Assembly (NCBI GenBank): GCA_018812595.1
Contig: JAHJDF010000009.1
Coordinates: 1 to 41,768, forward strand
Length of the DNA stretch: 41,768 nucleotides
Source of the DNA: Gammaproteobacteria bacterium
Lineage (GTDB): Bacteria; Pseudomonadota; Gammaproteobacteria; UBA12402
Reading direction: 5' to 3'
Shown: positions 16,332-25,422 of the stretch, in pieces
Position numbering within the stretch: the stretch's first letter is position 1
Layout: every line of letters begins with the position of its first letter
Program-made: the position numbers and the translations under genes
Notes under the pieces: model-generated
What the model was told of the DNA's origin: nothing
The model's input: only the letters and a program-made list of their open reading frames with translations
Database searches by the model: none

Positions 16332-16820
16332 TTATTGTTTTTGATCACGTAATAAATGAATCACAATACAAATCATCCCGGTCGTAATCGCTGCATCCGC
16401 AAGATTAAAAACGGGCCAATGCCAGTGTTTTATGTATAGATCAATGAAATCGACAACGTAACCGAGGGTAATGCGATCCCAACAATTACCAAGCGCTCCT
16501 CCCAGCACCAAGGACAAACCCACGAGCAACCAATAGTTACGGGAAGCGATCCGTCCTATCCAGATAAAAATACCAAGACTCGCAAAACCTTCGATCGCCA
16601 AGAAAAAAAAGCGGTGCCAAAGCACGGGTGCATTCAGAAAACTAAAGGCCGCCCCCATGTTGTACATCAGTGTTAAATCAACGAAGGGCATGACAGGGCG
16701 AGAGTGAAAGGATAAAAGATGTTCAACAGCTAAATATTTTGTGACCCGGTCAAGAGCGATCACAAGAAGAGTCACCAACAACCAAATATAATTTTTGCCG
16801 TAAAAGAAAGGTCGGTTCAT
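16332..16820 (-). CDS. lspA: Lipoprotein signal peptidase (signal peptidase II)
   Basis: LspA cleaves the signal peptide of diacylglyceryl-modified prolipoproteins in the inner membrane. The 162-residue protein has four membrane spans. The catalytic Asp pair is Asp124 in VVDFID and Asp142 in FNLADA, with the conserved GNCWDR before them. Length is normal. It lies 64 bp downstream of rnhB on the same strand and 10 bases upstream of yihY. In many gammaproteobacteria lspA follows ileS; here ileS lies about 21 kb away. Likely clients in this window include RlpA, which has a lipobox. Confidence 0.96.
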   Translation of the reverse strand: MNRPFFYGKNYIWLLVTLLVIALDRVTKYLAVEHLLSFHSRPVMPFVDLTLMYNMGAAFSFLNAPVLWHRFFFLAIEGFASLGIFIWIGRIASRNYWLLVGLSLVLGGALGNCWDRITLGYVVDFIDLYIKHWHWPVFNLADAAITTGMICIVIHLLRDQKQ

Positions 16821-16884
16821 AACCCATTAACGCGTGACGTGATCGAAAAGTTCAAAAGGAGCTGCACTCTACACTGCTTAATTG

Positions 16885-17457
16885 CTATTTCAATTGCAGG
16901 TAAAGCCTAACTGGTGCAAATGAACGTCTGTGTATTGGCGTTGCACCGTACTTCGTAAGAGCATCTAAATGTTGGCGTGTTCCATAGCCTTTGTGTGCTG
17001 CGAAACCGTATTGCGGATAGAGGTCATGAATCACCGTGCTCATTTCTGTATCGCGTTTTACCTTCGCTAAGATGGACGCTGCACTAATGGACAAGACTTT
17101 GTCATCGCCTTTCACAATCGCTTCTACAGAACAAGACAACACGGGCGTTTGATTGCCATCCACCAGCACACGTGTTGGCGGAACGGATAACCCTTCTACC
17201 GCTCTTTTCATTGCAAGCAGCGTCGCTTGCAGAATATTTAGCGCATCGATTTCTTCAACTTCCGCACGCCCATACGCAAAAGCAATCGCTCGCTCTTCTA
17301 TCAACTGTGCGAGCACTTCTCTTCTGTGTGCAGTCAATTTTTTGGAATCTTTAATCCCTTCGATAGGTCGTGAAGCATCTAAAATAACAGCGGCTGTAAC
17401 AACCGGCCCAGCCAAAGGACCTCGCCCTACTTCATCGACGCCTGCAATTATTTCCAT
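16885..17457 (-). CDS. rnhB: Ribonuclease HII
   Basis: RNase HII removes ribonucleotides embedded in DNA and RNA from RNA-DNA hybrids. The 190-residue product starts [19 protein letters not shown]; the metal ligands Asp8 and Glu9 and the Asp100 of LVDG are visible, as is [12 protein letters not shown] chose the ATG at 17457 because it puts the catalytic motif at the usual distance and has a purine-rich site upstream. Longer starts reach into murJ without family similarity. It overlaps murJ by 10 bases, indicating translational coupling. rnhB normally follows lpxB; here it occupies the position between murJ and lspA where ribF-ileS is commonly found. Confidence 0.95.
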   Translation of the reverse strand: MEIIAGVDEVGRGPLAGPVVTAAVILDASRPIEGIKDSKKLTAHRREVLAQLIEERAIAFAYGRAEVEEIDALNILQATLLAMKRAVEGLSVPPTRVLVDGNQTPVLSCSVEAIVKGDDKVLSISAASILAKVKRDTEMSTVIHDLYPQYGFAAHKGYGTRQHLDALTKYGATPIHRRSFAPVRLYLQLK

Positions 17458-18995
17458 ACTTCTTCTCTCTGCCATAACTGTGCAAAGGGATAACGCAATA
17501 CAAACAAAACAAACCAATAAATAACTACAGCACTAAAAACTGCAAAACTAAGACGACCAATCCTCCAAAGCTCCCTCTGCACTAGCCAAACAGGCAAAGG
17601 CTTTACCACAAAAAACAAAAACATTCCCATCACACAATCAGCAATCAAGAAACGCATCAACTCTTTTAACCATTGAGATTGCGGCCGATAGATTTTTTGT
17701 TTTAACAAAAGAAATAACAAACAAGAGGCATTAAAAAAAGCAGCTAATGAAGTAGATAACGCCAACCCGGCATGCTTCAAAGGAAAAATCAAAATCAGAT
17801 TTAACAGAATGTTAAAAAGCACAGCCCAAGCTGCAATTTTTGCCGGAGTTTTAATGTTCTGTCGCGCATAGAAACAACTGGACAGTATCTTTACAGACAT
17901 GGCCGCTAATATGCCGATAGAAAAAGCCATCAAACTTTCTCGCGCCATCATGACATCCGTCGGAGTAAATTTGCCTCCTTGAAATAAAGTGCTCAATAAG
18001 GGACCAGAAAGAATAAAAAGCCCAATAGAGGAAGGGGGCGCCACTAAAAGTAACAAATGCAATGCCCAATCTAATGTTTTGGAATAAGCGAGAGACCTGG
18101 CTTTTATATGATGTCTGGACAGTTTCGGCAGAATCACCGTAGCGATCGCAACACCAAAAACCCCTAATGGAAACTCAGTTAATCGATTCGAGTAATACAG
18201 CCAAGACACACTCCCCGTTTTGAGGAACGAAGCAAAAACGGTGTCGATCAAAATACTGACTTGAACCATCGAGACACCAAATATCGCGGGAACCATTAAA
18301 AACAACACACGCCGAACCCCTGGATTTGAAAAACTCAAACGGGGTCTTGGTAATAATTTTTTAAAGTAAAGGAACGGTAATAAGAAAGACAACTGCACCA
18401 CGCCTGCGATCACAACGCCCCAAGCCAACCCATAAACAGGCACTTTGAAATAACGTTGAGCAATAAAGGCCATAGCAATCAACACAACATTGAGCCAAAC
18501 CGCTGAAAAGGCAGGAATCCCAAAACTGCCATAGCAATTTAAGACCGCTGCACAAGCAGCCGCTAAACCAATAAGAAGCAAATAAGGGAAGGTGATACGA
18601 ATCATCGTGGTGGCTAAAAGAAATCGAATGCTGTGAATAAACCCCGGAGCAAAAACGGTCGTCACCAGAGGGGCAGCAAGGATGACAATCAGGCTTAACA
18701 GCAACAATGTGGCGCCTAACCCACCAAAGATATAACTAATGAATTCACGCACTTCAGAATGTGTTTTCGTTTCTCGATATTGAGACAAAATTGGAATAAA
18801 TGCTTGAGAAAAAGCACCTTCAGCGAAGAGACGCCGCATAAAATTAGGAAGCTTAAAAGCAACAAGAAAGGCATCAAATCCCGCAATTGCACCAAAGAAA
18901 TGAGCAAAAATAATGTCTCTAGCAAATCCTAAGATACGGGAAAATAAAGTATTTACAGAAAAAACAGTCGTCGAACGAAATAAATCTCGTGTCAT
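17448..18995 (-). CDS. murJ: MurJ, lipid II flippase (MviN family)
   Basis: MurJ flips lipid II across the inner membrane for peptidoglycan synthesis. The 515-residue protein has about 14 hydrophobic spans. Family landmarks include [18 protein letters not shown], the positively charged N-terminal spans ([15 protein letters not shown]) and [14 protein letters not shown]. The ATG at 18995 is preceded by GGATGAGG, better placed than an upstream ATG at 19025. It is 79 bp downstream of rpsT on the same strand, the common gammaproteobacterial order. A probable rpsT terminator lies between them. Confidence 0.96.
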   Translation of the reverse strand: MTRDLFRSTTVFSVNTLFSRILGFARDIIFAHFFGAIAGFDAFLVAFKLPNFMRRLFAEGAFSQAFIPILSQYRETKTHSEVREFISYIFGGLGATLLLLSLIVILAAPLVTTVFAPGFIHSIRFLLATTMIRITFPYLLLIGLAAACAAVLNCYGSFGIPAFSAVWLNVVLIAMAFIAQRYFKVPVYGLAWGVVIAGVVQLSFLLPFLYFKKLLPRPRLSFSNPGVRRVLFLMVPAIFGVSMVQVSILIDTVFASFLKTGSVSWLYYSNRLTEFPLGVFGVAIATVILPKLSRHHIKARSLAYSKTLDWALHLLLLVAPPSSIGLFILSGPLLSTLFQGGKFTPTDVMMARESLMAFSIGILAAMSVKILSSCFYARQNIKTPAKIAAWAVLFNILLNLILIFPLKHAGLALSTSLAAFFNASCLLFLLLKQKIYRPQSQWLKELMRFLIADCVMGMFLFFVVKPLPVWLVQRELWRIGRLSFAVFSAVVIYWFVLFVLRYPFAQLWQREEVWK

Positions 18996-19051
18996 TACCT
19001 CATCCTTTTCGCAAAGCACCAACAAAACACGAAGATTTAGAACCGAACTTG

Positions 19052-19080
19052 AAAAAAAACAACCTGCCTAATAATTAGGC
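19052..19080 (-). terminator. Possible rho-independent terminator of rpsT
   Basis: The perfect palindrome GCCTAATAATTAGGC (19066-19080), which includes the rpsT stop codon, is followed on the minus strand, after a few bases, by a run of eight T (19059-19052). The stem is short (7 bp) and the T run is not immediately adjacent, so termination may be partial. Confidence 0.5.
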
Positions 19081-19350
19081 TTGGTCTTGCGCAAGCTGCT
19101 TAATATGCGCACTTAATCGACTTTTATGACGCGCTGCTTTGTTTTTGTGGATTAACCCTTTTGTAGCCAATCGATCAATCACAGGAACAGCATCTTTAAA
19201 TGCTGTACGAGCAGCTTCTAAATCTTTTTGTTCAATCGCTTTCACCACATGTTTGATATACGTACGCAACATCGAGCGACGGCTAGCATTTTGTTGTCTG
19301 TGCTTCTCCGCTTGTCTGGCACGCTTCTTTGCTGATTTGATATTGGCCAC
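19075..19350 (-). CDS. rpsT: 30S ribosomal protein S20
   Basis: S20 is a primary binding protein of the 16S rRNA 5' domain. The 91-residue, Lys/Arg/Ala-rich sequence ([20 protein letters not shown]...) matches the family from end to end. The start codon is GTG at 19350, with GGAGAAG at good spacing; non-AUG starts are known for rpsT in enterobacteria, where S20 autoregulates translation. A strong promoter lies about 50 bp upstream. The ArgSer-rich N-terminus and the [14 protein letters not shown]-terminus are intact. Confidence 0.98.
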   Translation of the reverse strand: MANIKSAKKRARQAEKHRQQNASRRSMLRTYIKHVVKAIEQKDLEAARTAFKDAVPVIDRLATKGLIHKNKAARHKSRLSAHIKQLAQDQA

Positions 19351-19395
19351 GGTTATTCTTCTCCGGTGTAGTTACCATAAAAATTAAGGCGCGCG

Positions 19396-19424
19396 ACTAT
19401 GCATAAAAGCCAAAATAATGTCAA
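19396..19424 (-). promoter_or_regulatory. Sigma-70 promoter of rpsT
   Basis: On the minus strand a perfect TTGACA (19424-19419), a 17-bp spacer and CATAGT (19401-19396) precede the rpsT start by about 45 bases. The -10 is followed by CGCGCGCC, a GC-rich discriminator typical of stringently controlled ribosomal promoters. Confidence 0.65.
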
Positions 19425-19480
19425 TCGAGCAGCCATTTATGTTGTCATCCCTGCCACTTATGGAATTTTACAGAACTGCC

Positions 19481-20197
19481 CTACCCGAAAGATCTAAAGA
19501 GGCGACCTACCGTAAAGGCAAGAATGGCTGCCACACCTCCGATCAATAACGTGAGAAATCCTGATTTCCACCAAGATTGAAGAGACCAGAGGCTTTTCAC
19601 GGAGCCAATAAGGAAAAACACAAGGCCTGTTGATGCGATAGATAATTCAAACGCACTTCTGACATGAAACAAAAATGGCACAAGAGGAATTAATCCGCAC
19701 AACAAAAATGCAGAAAAAGTACTCAACGCAGCAACCCAAGGAGAACGCACACTCGCAGCAAGACCGTATTCCTCTTGCAACATCGTTTTAATCCATAACT
19801 TTTTGTCAGAAACCACACGTTCGACGATGCGTTCTAAATCTTCTCCATCAAACCCTTTGTTAATAAAAATCTGCCGAATTTCTTCTCGTTCACCTGCTGG
19901 CGCCTCATCAATTTGACGCTGCTCGAATGTCTTATAAAAGTGATACTCATCATGTTCTGTTTTCGTGCCTAAAAAATTAGCAGCCGCCATTGAAAACCCG
20001 TCGCCTAGTAAATTCGCGATTCCTAAAATCACAACGACCATCAGATTCAAATCTGCACCTAAAGAACCTGCAATAACCGCAAAGGTCGTTACAGCTCCAT
20101 CAATACTTCCATAGACCCAATCTCTTAAATAACTGTGTTGCCGCTTTTGCATAAGCCGTTGTCGAATCTCATTAATGGAATGGCCATGTGCTCGCAT
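19481..20197 (-). CDS. VIT1/CCC1-family metal transporter
   Basis: Members carry Fe2+ or Mn2+ across membranes, often for detoxification or storage. The 238-residue protein has two N-terminal spans with the family motif YGSIDGAVTTFAVIAGSLGA and GDGFSMAAANFLGTKTEHDE. A charged cytoplasmic metal-binding loop follows (about residues 85-145, many Glu, including ERIVERVV and MLQEEYG), then three C-terminal spans. An AAGGAA site precedes the ATG. It is divergent from nudF across a 182-bp gap in which I see no clear operator. The metal cannot be assigned from sequence. Confidence 0.9.
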   Translation of the reverse strand: MRAHGHSINEIRQRLMQKRQHSYLRDWVYGSIDGAVTTFAVIAGSLGADLNLMVVVILGIANLLGDGFSMAAANFLGTKTEHDEYHFYKTFEQRQIDEAPAGEREEIRQIFINKGFDGEDLERIVERVVSDKKLWIKTMLQEEYGLAASVRSPWVAALSTFSAFLLCGLIPLVPFLFHVRSAFELSIASTGLVFFLIGSVKSLWSLQSWWKSGFLTLLIGGVAAILAFTVGRLFRSFG

Positions 20198-20379
20198 AAA
20201 AAATTCCTTGTTAAAAAAATTCTAAACTATTTCAAGATCAAGATTGTGGCATAGCACTATCGTAAAGACATTCATGATCATTTAGGCCTTGCTCGACAGA
20301 AGCAGAGAGGAACGTTCATCATTCCTATTTCTTCATATATATTCCGCGCTCTTTTTTAATAGCTAAGAAATAATAAATT

Positions 20380-21000
20380 ATGACAAACGATGCACCGCTT
20401 AGATCCATGTCTCTTGAGAAAGATGTCGACATTGTGTCGCACGACATCGCCTATCAAGGTTACTTTCGTCTCGAGAAATATAAGGTGCGATTCAAATTAT
20501 TTGAAGGCGGATGGAGTCACATTTGTGATCGGGAAATATTTGAACGCGGGAGTGCTGTGGCAGTTTTGCCTTACGACCCTGTACAAGACAAGGTGATCTT
20601 GATTGAGCAATTTCGTATGGGAGCCTTGAAAGATCAAAAAAGTCCATGGCTACTAGAAACCGTTGCTGGAGTTATCGACACAGACGAAACGATCGAAGAA
20701 GTCGCTAAGAGAGAAACAAAAGAAGAAGCGCATTTAAACATCCAAAAACTCGTCCCTATTTGTGATTATTGGAGCAGCCCTGGAAGTTGCACGGAACAAG
20801 TCCATTTATTTTGTGGAATCGTTGATAGTACTCAAGCGGGCGATATTTGTGGTTTAGAAGATGAATGCGAAAACATCCGAGTACATGTTATCGATCGTCA
20901 AGAAGCGTATGCGTTCATTCAATCTGGTATGGTGAATCAACCACCCGCAATCATTGCCTTGCAATGGCTAATGCTATTAAAAAATACAGAGACACGATAA
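20380..21000 (+). CDS. nudF: ADP-ribose pyrophosphatase, Nudix hydrolase
   Basis: NudF hydrolyses ADP-ribose to AMP and ribose 5-phosphate. The 206-residue protein has the Nudix box from Gly97 to Glu116 (GVIDTDETIEEVAKRETKEE), matching GX5EX7REUXEE. The upstream VILIEQFRMG and LLETVAGV strands and downstream SPGSCTEQVHLF loop are typical of the ADP-ribose subgroup. A second ATG at 20407 is possible, and neither start has a strong ribosome binding site. It is followed 29 bp later by parE. In E. coli nudF and parE are in the same cluster but separated by three genes (yqiB, cpdA, yqiA) that are absent here. Confidence 0.92.
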   Translation: MTNDAPLRSMSLEKDVDIVSHDIAYQGYFRLEKYKVRFKLFEGGWSHICDREIFERGSAVAVLPYDPVQDKVILIEQFRMGALKDQKSPWLLETVAGVIDTDETIEEVAKRETKEEAHLNIQKLVPICDYWSSPGSCTEQVHLFCGIVDSTQAGDICGLEDECENIRVHVIDRQEAYAFIQSGMVNQPPAIIALQWLMLLKNTETR

Positions 21001-21029
21001 ACCACGGAATCGAATGGAAATAAATATTT

Positions 21030-22913
21030 ATGGCTTCTAATTACAATGCTAAAGACATCGAAGTACTCAACGGACTGGATCCTGTCCGGCGTCGTCCGGG
21101 CATGTATACAGACACTGCACGGCCTAACCATTTGGCACAAGAAGTCATTGATAACAGCGTCGACGAAGCCATCATCGGTTGTGCCACCTGCATTAAAATC
21201 ACACTACATAAAGACGGTTCTCTTGAAGTAGAAGACGATGGCCGCGGCATGCCCGTTGACAAACATCCAGGCGAAAAAATAAGCGGAATAGAACTCATCA
21301 TGACTCGTCTTCATGCAGGCGGAAAATTCTCTGATAAGAACTATCAATTCTCAGGCGGATTACACGGCGTTGGCGTTTCTGTCGTGAATGCGCTTTCTTC
21401 TCTTTTGGAAGTTGAAGTCAAACGCGATGGCAATATATATGCCATGTCTTTTCAGGATGGAGAAAAGAAATCGAAATTAGAAATTATTGGTTCTGTTCCA
21501 AAACGAGAGACCGGTACAAAAATTCATTTCTGGCCAAACGCAAAATATTTTGAAGCCGTAAAATTTTCCGTACCTCGATTAATCCATGTCATGCGAGCAA
21601 AAGCGGTTTTATGTTCAGGGCTACGAGTCATTTTCGACAACCTGCAAGACGGCTCTCACGACGAGTGGTGCTACAACGATGGATTAAGCGACTATTTATT
21701 AAGTTCACTGACCGATATAGAGCGTGTGCCACTAGAACCATTCACCGGCTCTTTTACCAATCACCAATCGGCCGAATGGAGCGTCTTGTGGCTGCCCGCA
21801 CAAGGCGAACTCATCACGGAAAGTTACGTCAACCTCATCCCGACGGCACAAGGCGGCTCACACGTCCAAGGGTTTCGATCAGGCCTCACAGAAGCCATGA
21901 AAGAATTCTGTGAAATACGCAACTTATTACCTCGTGGAATCAAACTTTCTCCTGAAGATGTGTGGGGACGTTGTGCTTATGTGTTGTCTGTCAAATTACA
22001 AGACCCTCATTTTGCAGGACAAACAAAAGAACGACTCACCTCTCGAGAATGCGCAACTTTTGTTGCCGGGGTTGTCAAAGACGCCTTCAGTTTATGGCTC
22101 AATCAAAACGTACACGTCGGAGACATGCTGGCTGAATTCTTCATTAACAGCGCCAGAGAACGTTTACGCATCGAAAAGAAAGTCGTCCGAAAAAAAATCA
22201 CTGCGGGCCCAGCGCTCCCCGGAAAATTAGCCGATTGCAGAACACCCGACGTGATGCGTGGTGAATTATTTTTAGTGGAAGGCGACTCTGCAGGCGGATC
22301 TGCGAAGCAAGCGCGTGATCGAGAATTCCAAGCCATCATGCCGTTACGAGGAAAAATCTTGAACACATGGGAAATTGATTCCAACCAAGTGCTCGCATCT
22401 CAAGAAGTCCACGATATCGCTGTGGCATTAGGGATCGACCCGGGTAATAACGATTTAAGCAAATTGCGCTATGGAAAAATCTGTATTTTGGCAGATGCGG
22501 ATTCAGATGGATTGCACATTGCCACATTGCTCTGCGCACTCTTTGTTCGGCATTTTCCGGAATTAGTCCTACAAGGGCATGTATATGTCGCAATGCCCCC
22601 TTTATATCGCATCGACATTGGAAAAGAGGTGTTTTATGCGCTCGACGACGATGAAAAAACAGGCATCTTAGATCGCATTGCTGCTGAAAAGAAAAAAGGC
22701 AAAGTAAATATCCAACGTTTTAAAGGGCTAGGAGAGATGAACCCTAGTCAATTACGAGAGACCACAATGGCTCCTGATACACGTCGCCTCGTTCGTTTAA
22801 CGGTAGAGGATGGGGATCAAACAAAAACGATGATGGATTTATTGTTAGCTAAAAAGCGATCAAGTGATCGAAAAGAGTGGTTGGAAGAAAAAGGGGATTT
22901 GGTTGATTTGTGA
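21030..22913 (+). CDS. parE: DNA topoisomerase IV subunit B
   Basis: ParE provides the ATPase and TOPRIM parts of topoisomerase IV, which decatenates daughter chromosomes with ParC. In order: the GHKL ATP site (EVIDNSVDEA, EDDGRGMPV, GGLHGVGVSVVNALSS), the transducer domain with QTKERL, then TOPRIM with LVEGDSAGGSAKQARDR and DADSDGLHI. At 627 residues it has ParE length (E. coli 630) and lacks the long C-terminal insertion of gammaproteobacterial GyrB. Adjacency to nudF also favours ParE. parC is not in the window. It converges on a minus-strand gene with a terminator hairpin between. Confidence 0.96.
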   Translation: MASNYNAKDIEVLNGLDPVRRRPGMYTDTARPNHLAQEVIDNSVDEAIIGCATCIKITLHKDGSLEVEDDGRGMPVDKHPGEKISGIELIMTRLHAGGKFSDKNYQFSGGLHGVGVSVVNALSSLLEVEVKRDGNIYAMSFQDGEKKSKLEIIGSVPKRETGTKIHFWPNAKYFEAVKFSVPRLIHVMRAKAVLCSGLRVIFDNLQDGSHDEWCYNDGLSDYLLSSLTDIERVPLEPFTGSFTNHQSAEWSVLWLPAQGELITESYVNLIPTAQGGSHVQGFRSGLTEAMKEFCEIRNLLPRGIKLSPEDVWGRCAYVLSVKLQDPHFAGQTKERLTSRECATFVAGVVKDAFSLWLNQNVHVGDMLAEFFINSARERLRIEKKVVRKKITAGPALPGKLADCRTPDVMRGELFLVEGDSAGGSAKQARDREFQAIMPLRGKILNTWEIDSNQVLASQEVHDIAVALGIDPGNNDLSKLRYGKICILADADSDGLHIATLLCALFVRHFPELVLQGHVYVAMPPLYRIDIGKEVFYALDDDEKTGILDRIAAEKKKGKVNIQRFKGLGEMNPSQLRETTMAPDTRRLVRLTVEDGDQTKTMMDLLLAKKRSSDRKEWLEEKGDLVDL

Positions 22914-22915
22914 GG

Positions 22916-22945
22916 AAAAACCTTCGCGCATTGCGCGCGAAGGTT
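22916..22945 (-). terminator. Rho-independent terminator for the small minus-strand gene
   Basis: AACCTTCGCGC (22919-22929) and GCGCGAAGGTT (22935-22945) form an 11-bp stem with a 5-base loop. Read on the minus strand, the stem runs into TTTTT. On the plus strand it sits just after the parE stop but lacks a T run, so its action on parE is less certain. Confidence 0.8.
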
Positions 22946-22955
22946 ACAAACATAA

Positions 22956-23282
22956 TTATTGCACTTCTTTTTTCATATTTCTTTTGGCATTCATATTGGC
23001 TCTTTGATTCATCATAGGGCCTCTTTGATTCATCATCCTCTGCGGCATCATACGAACATGCGGCAAGTAAGACATAGAGCGCATTTGTAAAGCATCGAAC
23101 GTAGAGGACACTACATTGATTAATGCAGCCACTATGACGACATATCCCAGCACTTGTAACATCGTCGTGCCGCGATCTTTATGAAATTTTGCTAACACTA
23201 AAATAATCGAGCCCATCGCTAATGCGATCAATTCTAAGCTAGAAACGATATAAAAATTTAAATGAAATATATATCCATTCAT
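22956..23282 (-). CDS. Small membrane protein with Met/Arg/Asn-rich tail, unrecognised
   Basis: The 108-residue product has two hydrophobic segments (about residues 10-30 and 41-61) separated by a short charged loop (KFHKDRGTT). The hydrophilic tail (about 66-108) is built of repeated Met-Met/Arg/Asn-Gln motifs (MNQR occurs twice, with variants RMM and MNAKRNMKK). An excellent CGGAGGTT ribosome binding site and a strong terminator support it as a real gene with its own transcript. The Met-rich tail could bind soft metals such as copper or silver, but that is speculation. No family recognised. Confidence 0.8.
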   Translation of the reverse strand: MNGYIFHLNFYIVSSLELIALAMGSIILVLAKFHKDRGTTMLQVLGYVVIVAALINVVSSTFDALQMRSMSYLPHVRMMPQRMMNQRGPMMNQRANMNAKRNMKKEVQ

Positions 23283-23427
23283 AAATAACCTCCGTTTAAT
23301 AAACTCCTAAAAGTTCAATAAGAAATATTGAAGCGGGGCGGATTGTACTGAGCAAAATCAAAATTGCATCTGTTGCATATTTATAGTGCTCTACATCATT
23401 TCTGTGCAGGCAACGAGGACACCCTTT

Positions 23428-24006
23428 ATGAACAAACAGCATTTAACAATCGGAGCTGTGATTCTAGCAGCGGGGCTTGGACAACGGATAGGCACACCAA
23501 AATGGAAACTGCCAATTGGAGATACATCGTTTCTGAAACGATTGGTGCAGATCCTAAAACAAACAAATGTAGACCCCATCTACGCGGTAGTACGCCCAAG
23601 CTCCATCCCCCCTACTTCTGTTTGTCATACCGTCATCAATCACCATTACGAAGAAGGGCCCTTGAGTTCTATGGCGCTTGGAATCCGCGCGATTTCTAAA
23701 GCGGATGGCATTCTCCTGATACCCGTGGACCACCCTTGCATTCAACCGCGCACGATAAATGCTTTAAAAACAGCGTTTTTAAAACATCCTAACTGTGTGA
23801 TTCGACCGTGTTATAAACAGAAAATAGGGCATCCAATTCTCTTACCTTATGTACTGGCACAACACGTTCCCGAACAGGATAGAGAAGGCGGATTAAATCG
23901 TTGGTTAAAAGAAAATGGAGCTTTGTTTCATGATGTTGAAACCCATGACCTAGGTATACTAAAAAACATCAATACAACATTGGATTTAAAACAGATCGAA
24001 GGATAG
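23428..24006 (+). CDS. MocA/MobA-like nucleotidyltransferase
   Basis: This family transfers CMP or GMP to molybdopterin, or a nucleotide to other small molecules. The 192-residue protein starts MNKQHLTIGAVILAAGLGQRIGTPKWKLP, the LAAGxSxRMGxxK nucleotide-binding loop, and continues with GPLSSMALGIRAI, LLIPVDHPCI (the metal-binding PxDxP position) and GHPILLP. These are the landmarks of MocA, the cytidylyltransferase that often partners XdhC. The ATG at 23428 follows a GAGG site; an ATG at 23386 lacks support. It is first of four closely spaced plus-strand genes. A role in cofactor maturation with the XdhC-like protein is inferred, since they are not adjacent. Confidence 0.85.
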   Translation: MNKQHLTIGAVILAAGLGQRIGTPKWKLPIGDTSFLKRLVQILKQTNVDPIYAVVRPSSIPPTSVCHTVINHHYEEGPLSSMALGIRAISKADGILLIPVDHPCIQPRTINALKTAFLKHPNCVIRPCYKQKIGHPILLPYVLAQHVPEQDREGGLNRWLKENGALFHDVETHDLGILKNINTTLDLKQIEG

Positions 24007-24036
24007 ATTCACATAAAGATCAGAGCATGAGAGTAA

Positions 24037-25422
24037 ATGAGAAAACGAGAATTCACCTTATATATACAAGACGCAAAGCATTCCTTGCAACTCGCGTTGC
24101 CTTACATTGCTTCTAAAATCATTAATAGATCGAGTGGGTTTATGGCCACTTTGTTTACCGCTCGCCTCGGACAAGATTCATTAGCTGCTATCGCGATCAG
24201 CCTGCGCCTTTACATCATTGTGGCTATATTTCTCACTGGATTTACCGATGCCATCAGTGTGCTTGTTTCTCACCATTACGGCGCAAGACAGTTAAAAGGA
24301 ATCTCTATCAGCAGCGCTCAAGGGCTATTGCTAGCGCTCTTTTTATCTGTCCCTATCATTATTCTGTTCTATTATTCCGCTCCATTATTGAAGTGGGGGC
24401 ATCTCTCTTCGGCGGTAATCAATTTATCGATTCCCTACCTGCACGTATTGGGATGGTGCCTTGTCCCTGCTCAGATCTTAAATACATACGAAGCACTCTT
24501 GATTGGTTTAGGGAAAACACGACTGGTTTTATTAATCTCCATTTTGCAAGTCCCTTTTGAAATTTTGTTTATTTACGTTTTTGTCTTTGGAAAATTAGGT
24601 TTGCCAGCATGCGGTCTTCAAGGAACGGCTTACGGATATCTGACTATCTACATTCTTTCAGCCATTCTAATCAGCATCGTTTTCCACTCTTCCCAATTAG
24701 GACATCGATACTCGGTCTTCAAACATTTATTTCCATTTAACAAAAAATATCTCCTAGAAATTATTCGCCTAGGAGCCCCTATGGGAGTGATGAAGACCTT
24801 AGAACTCAGCGCCATTACCGTTCTTGTTTTTATGTTGGGATATTTTGGAAGCGATGTATTGGCGGCACATCAAATTGCATGGCAATACTTCATTGTGATG
24901 TTGGGAGTCGTTTTTGGCTTTTCCCAAACCACCTCTGTCAGGATCGGGCACTACGTCGGTATGAATAAAAAAACAGCCATTAAACGCACTTTTCAAACCA
25001 ATATGATTTTATCGGTCATGGCTGCATGCTTTTTTGCCCTTTGTTACCTCGCGTTTTCAAAATGGATGATCGCCATTGACCTCAATTTGCACGACCCTCG
25101 TAACGCGAACCTCATTCACTACGCTAAAATATTTCTCATGATTTCTGGCATCGGTCTGATATTTAACAGCGTCGGCTTCATCGCGATGGGAGGATTACGA
25201 GGATTGAAAGACACTCGAATTCCTTTAATTTTAAGTGTCATCTCCTTCTGGGGTGCAAGCCTCTTTTTTGCTTATTACTTCGCTTTCAAGCTGCATCTAG
25301 GAGGAGTAGGGGTGTGGTTAGGGTTTACAGCAGGAATTATTATATATGCAATTATTATGCTTTATAGGTTCAATCATCTCTTCAAACGAATTAACCTTTC
25401 TACCCTGCTGATGCACGAATGA
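24037..25422 (+). CDS. MATE-family efflux transporter
   Basis: MATE transporters export drugs and cationic compounds using Na+ or H+ gradients. The 461-residue protein has about 12 spans in two homologous halves. The first half has ALPYIASKIINRSSGFMATLFTARLGQDSLAAIAIS, with the inner-membrane pattern of NorM. The second starts about residue 240 (LGAPMGVMKTLELSAITVLVFMLGYFGSDVLAAHQIAWQ). The GQ/FSQTTSVRIGHYVG segment is typical of NorM-type members. It lies 30 bp after the nucleotidyltransferase gene and overlaps the next gene by 4 bases (ATGA). Substrate is unknown. Confidence 0.93.
   Translation: MRKREFTLYIQDAKHSLQLALPYIASKIINRSSGFMATLFTARLGQDSLAAIAISLRLYIIVAIFLTGFTDAISVLVSHHYGARQLKGISISSAQGLLLALFLSVPIIILFYYSAPLLKWGHLSSAVINLSIPYLHVLGWCLVPAQILNTYEALLIGLGKTRLVLLISILQVPFEILFIYVFVFGKLGLPACGLQGTAYGYLTIYILSAILISIVFHSSQLGHRYSVFKHLFPFNKKYLLEIIRLGAPMGVMKTLELSAITVLVFMLGYFGSDVLAAHQIAWQYFIVMLGVVFGFSQTTSVRIGHYVGMNKKTAIKRTFQTNMILSVMAACFFALCYLAFSKWMIAIDLNLHDPRNANLIHYAKIFLMISGIGLIFNSVGFIAMGGLRGLKDTRIPLILSVISFWGASLFFAYYFAFKLHLGGVGVWLGFTAGIIIYAIIMLYRFNHLFKRINLSTLLMHE

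Noticed and set aside
21030-22913. DNA gyrase subunit B
   Set aside because: The length, absence of the gammaproteobacterial GyrB insertion, and adjacency to nudF favour ParE.
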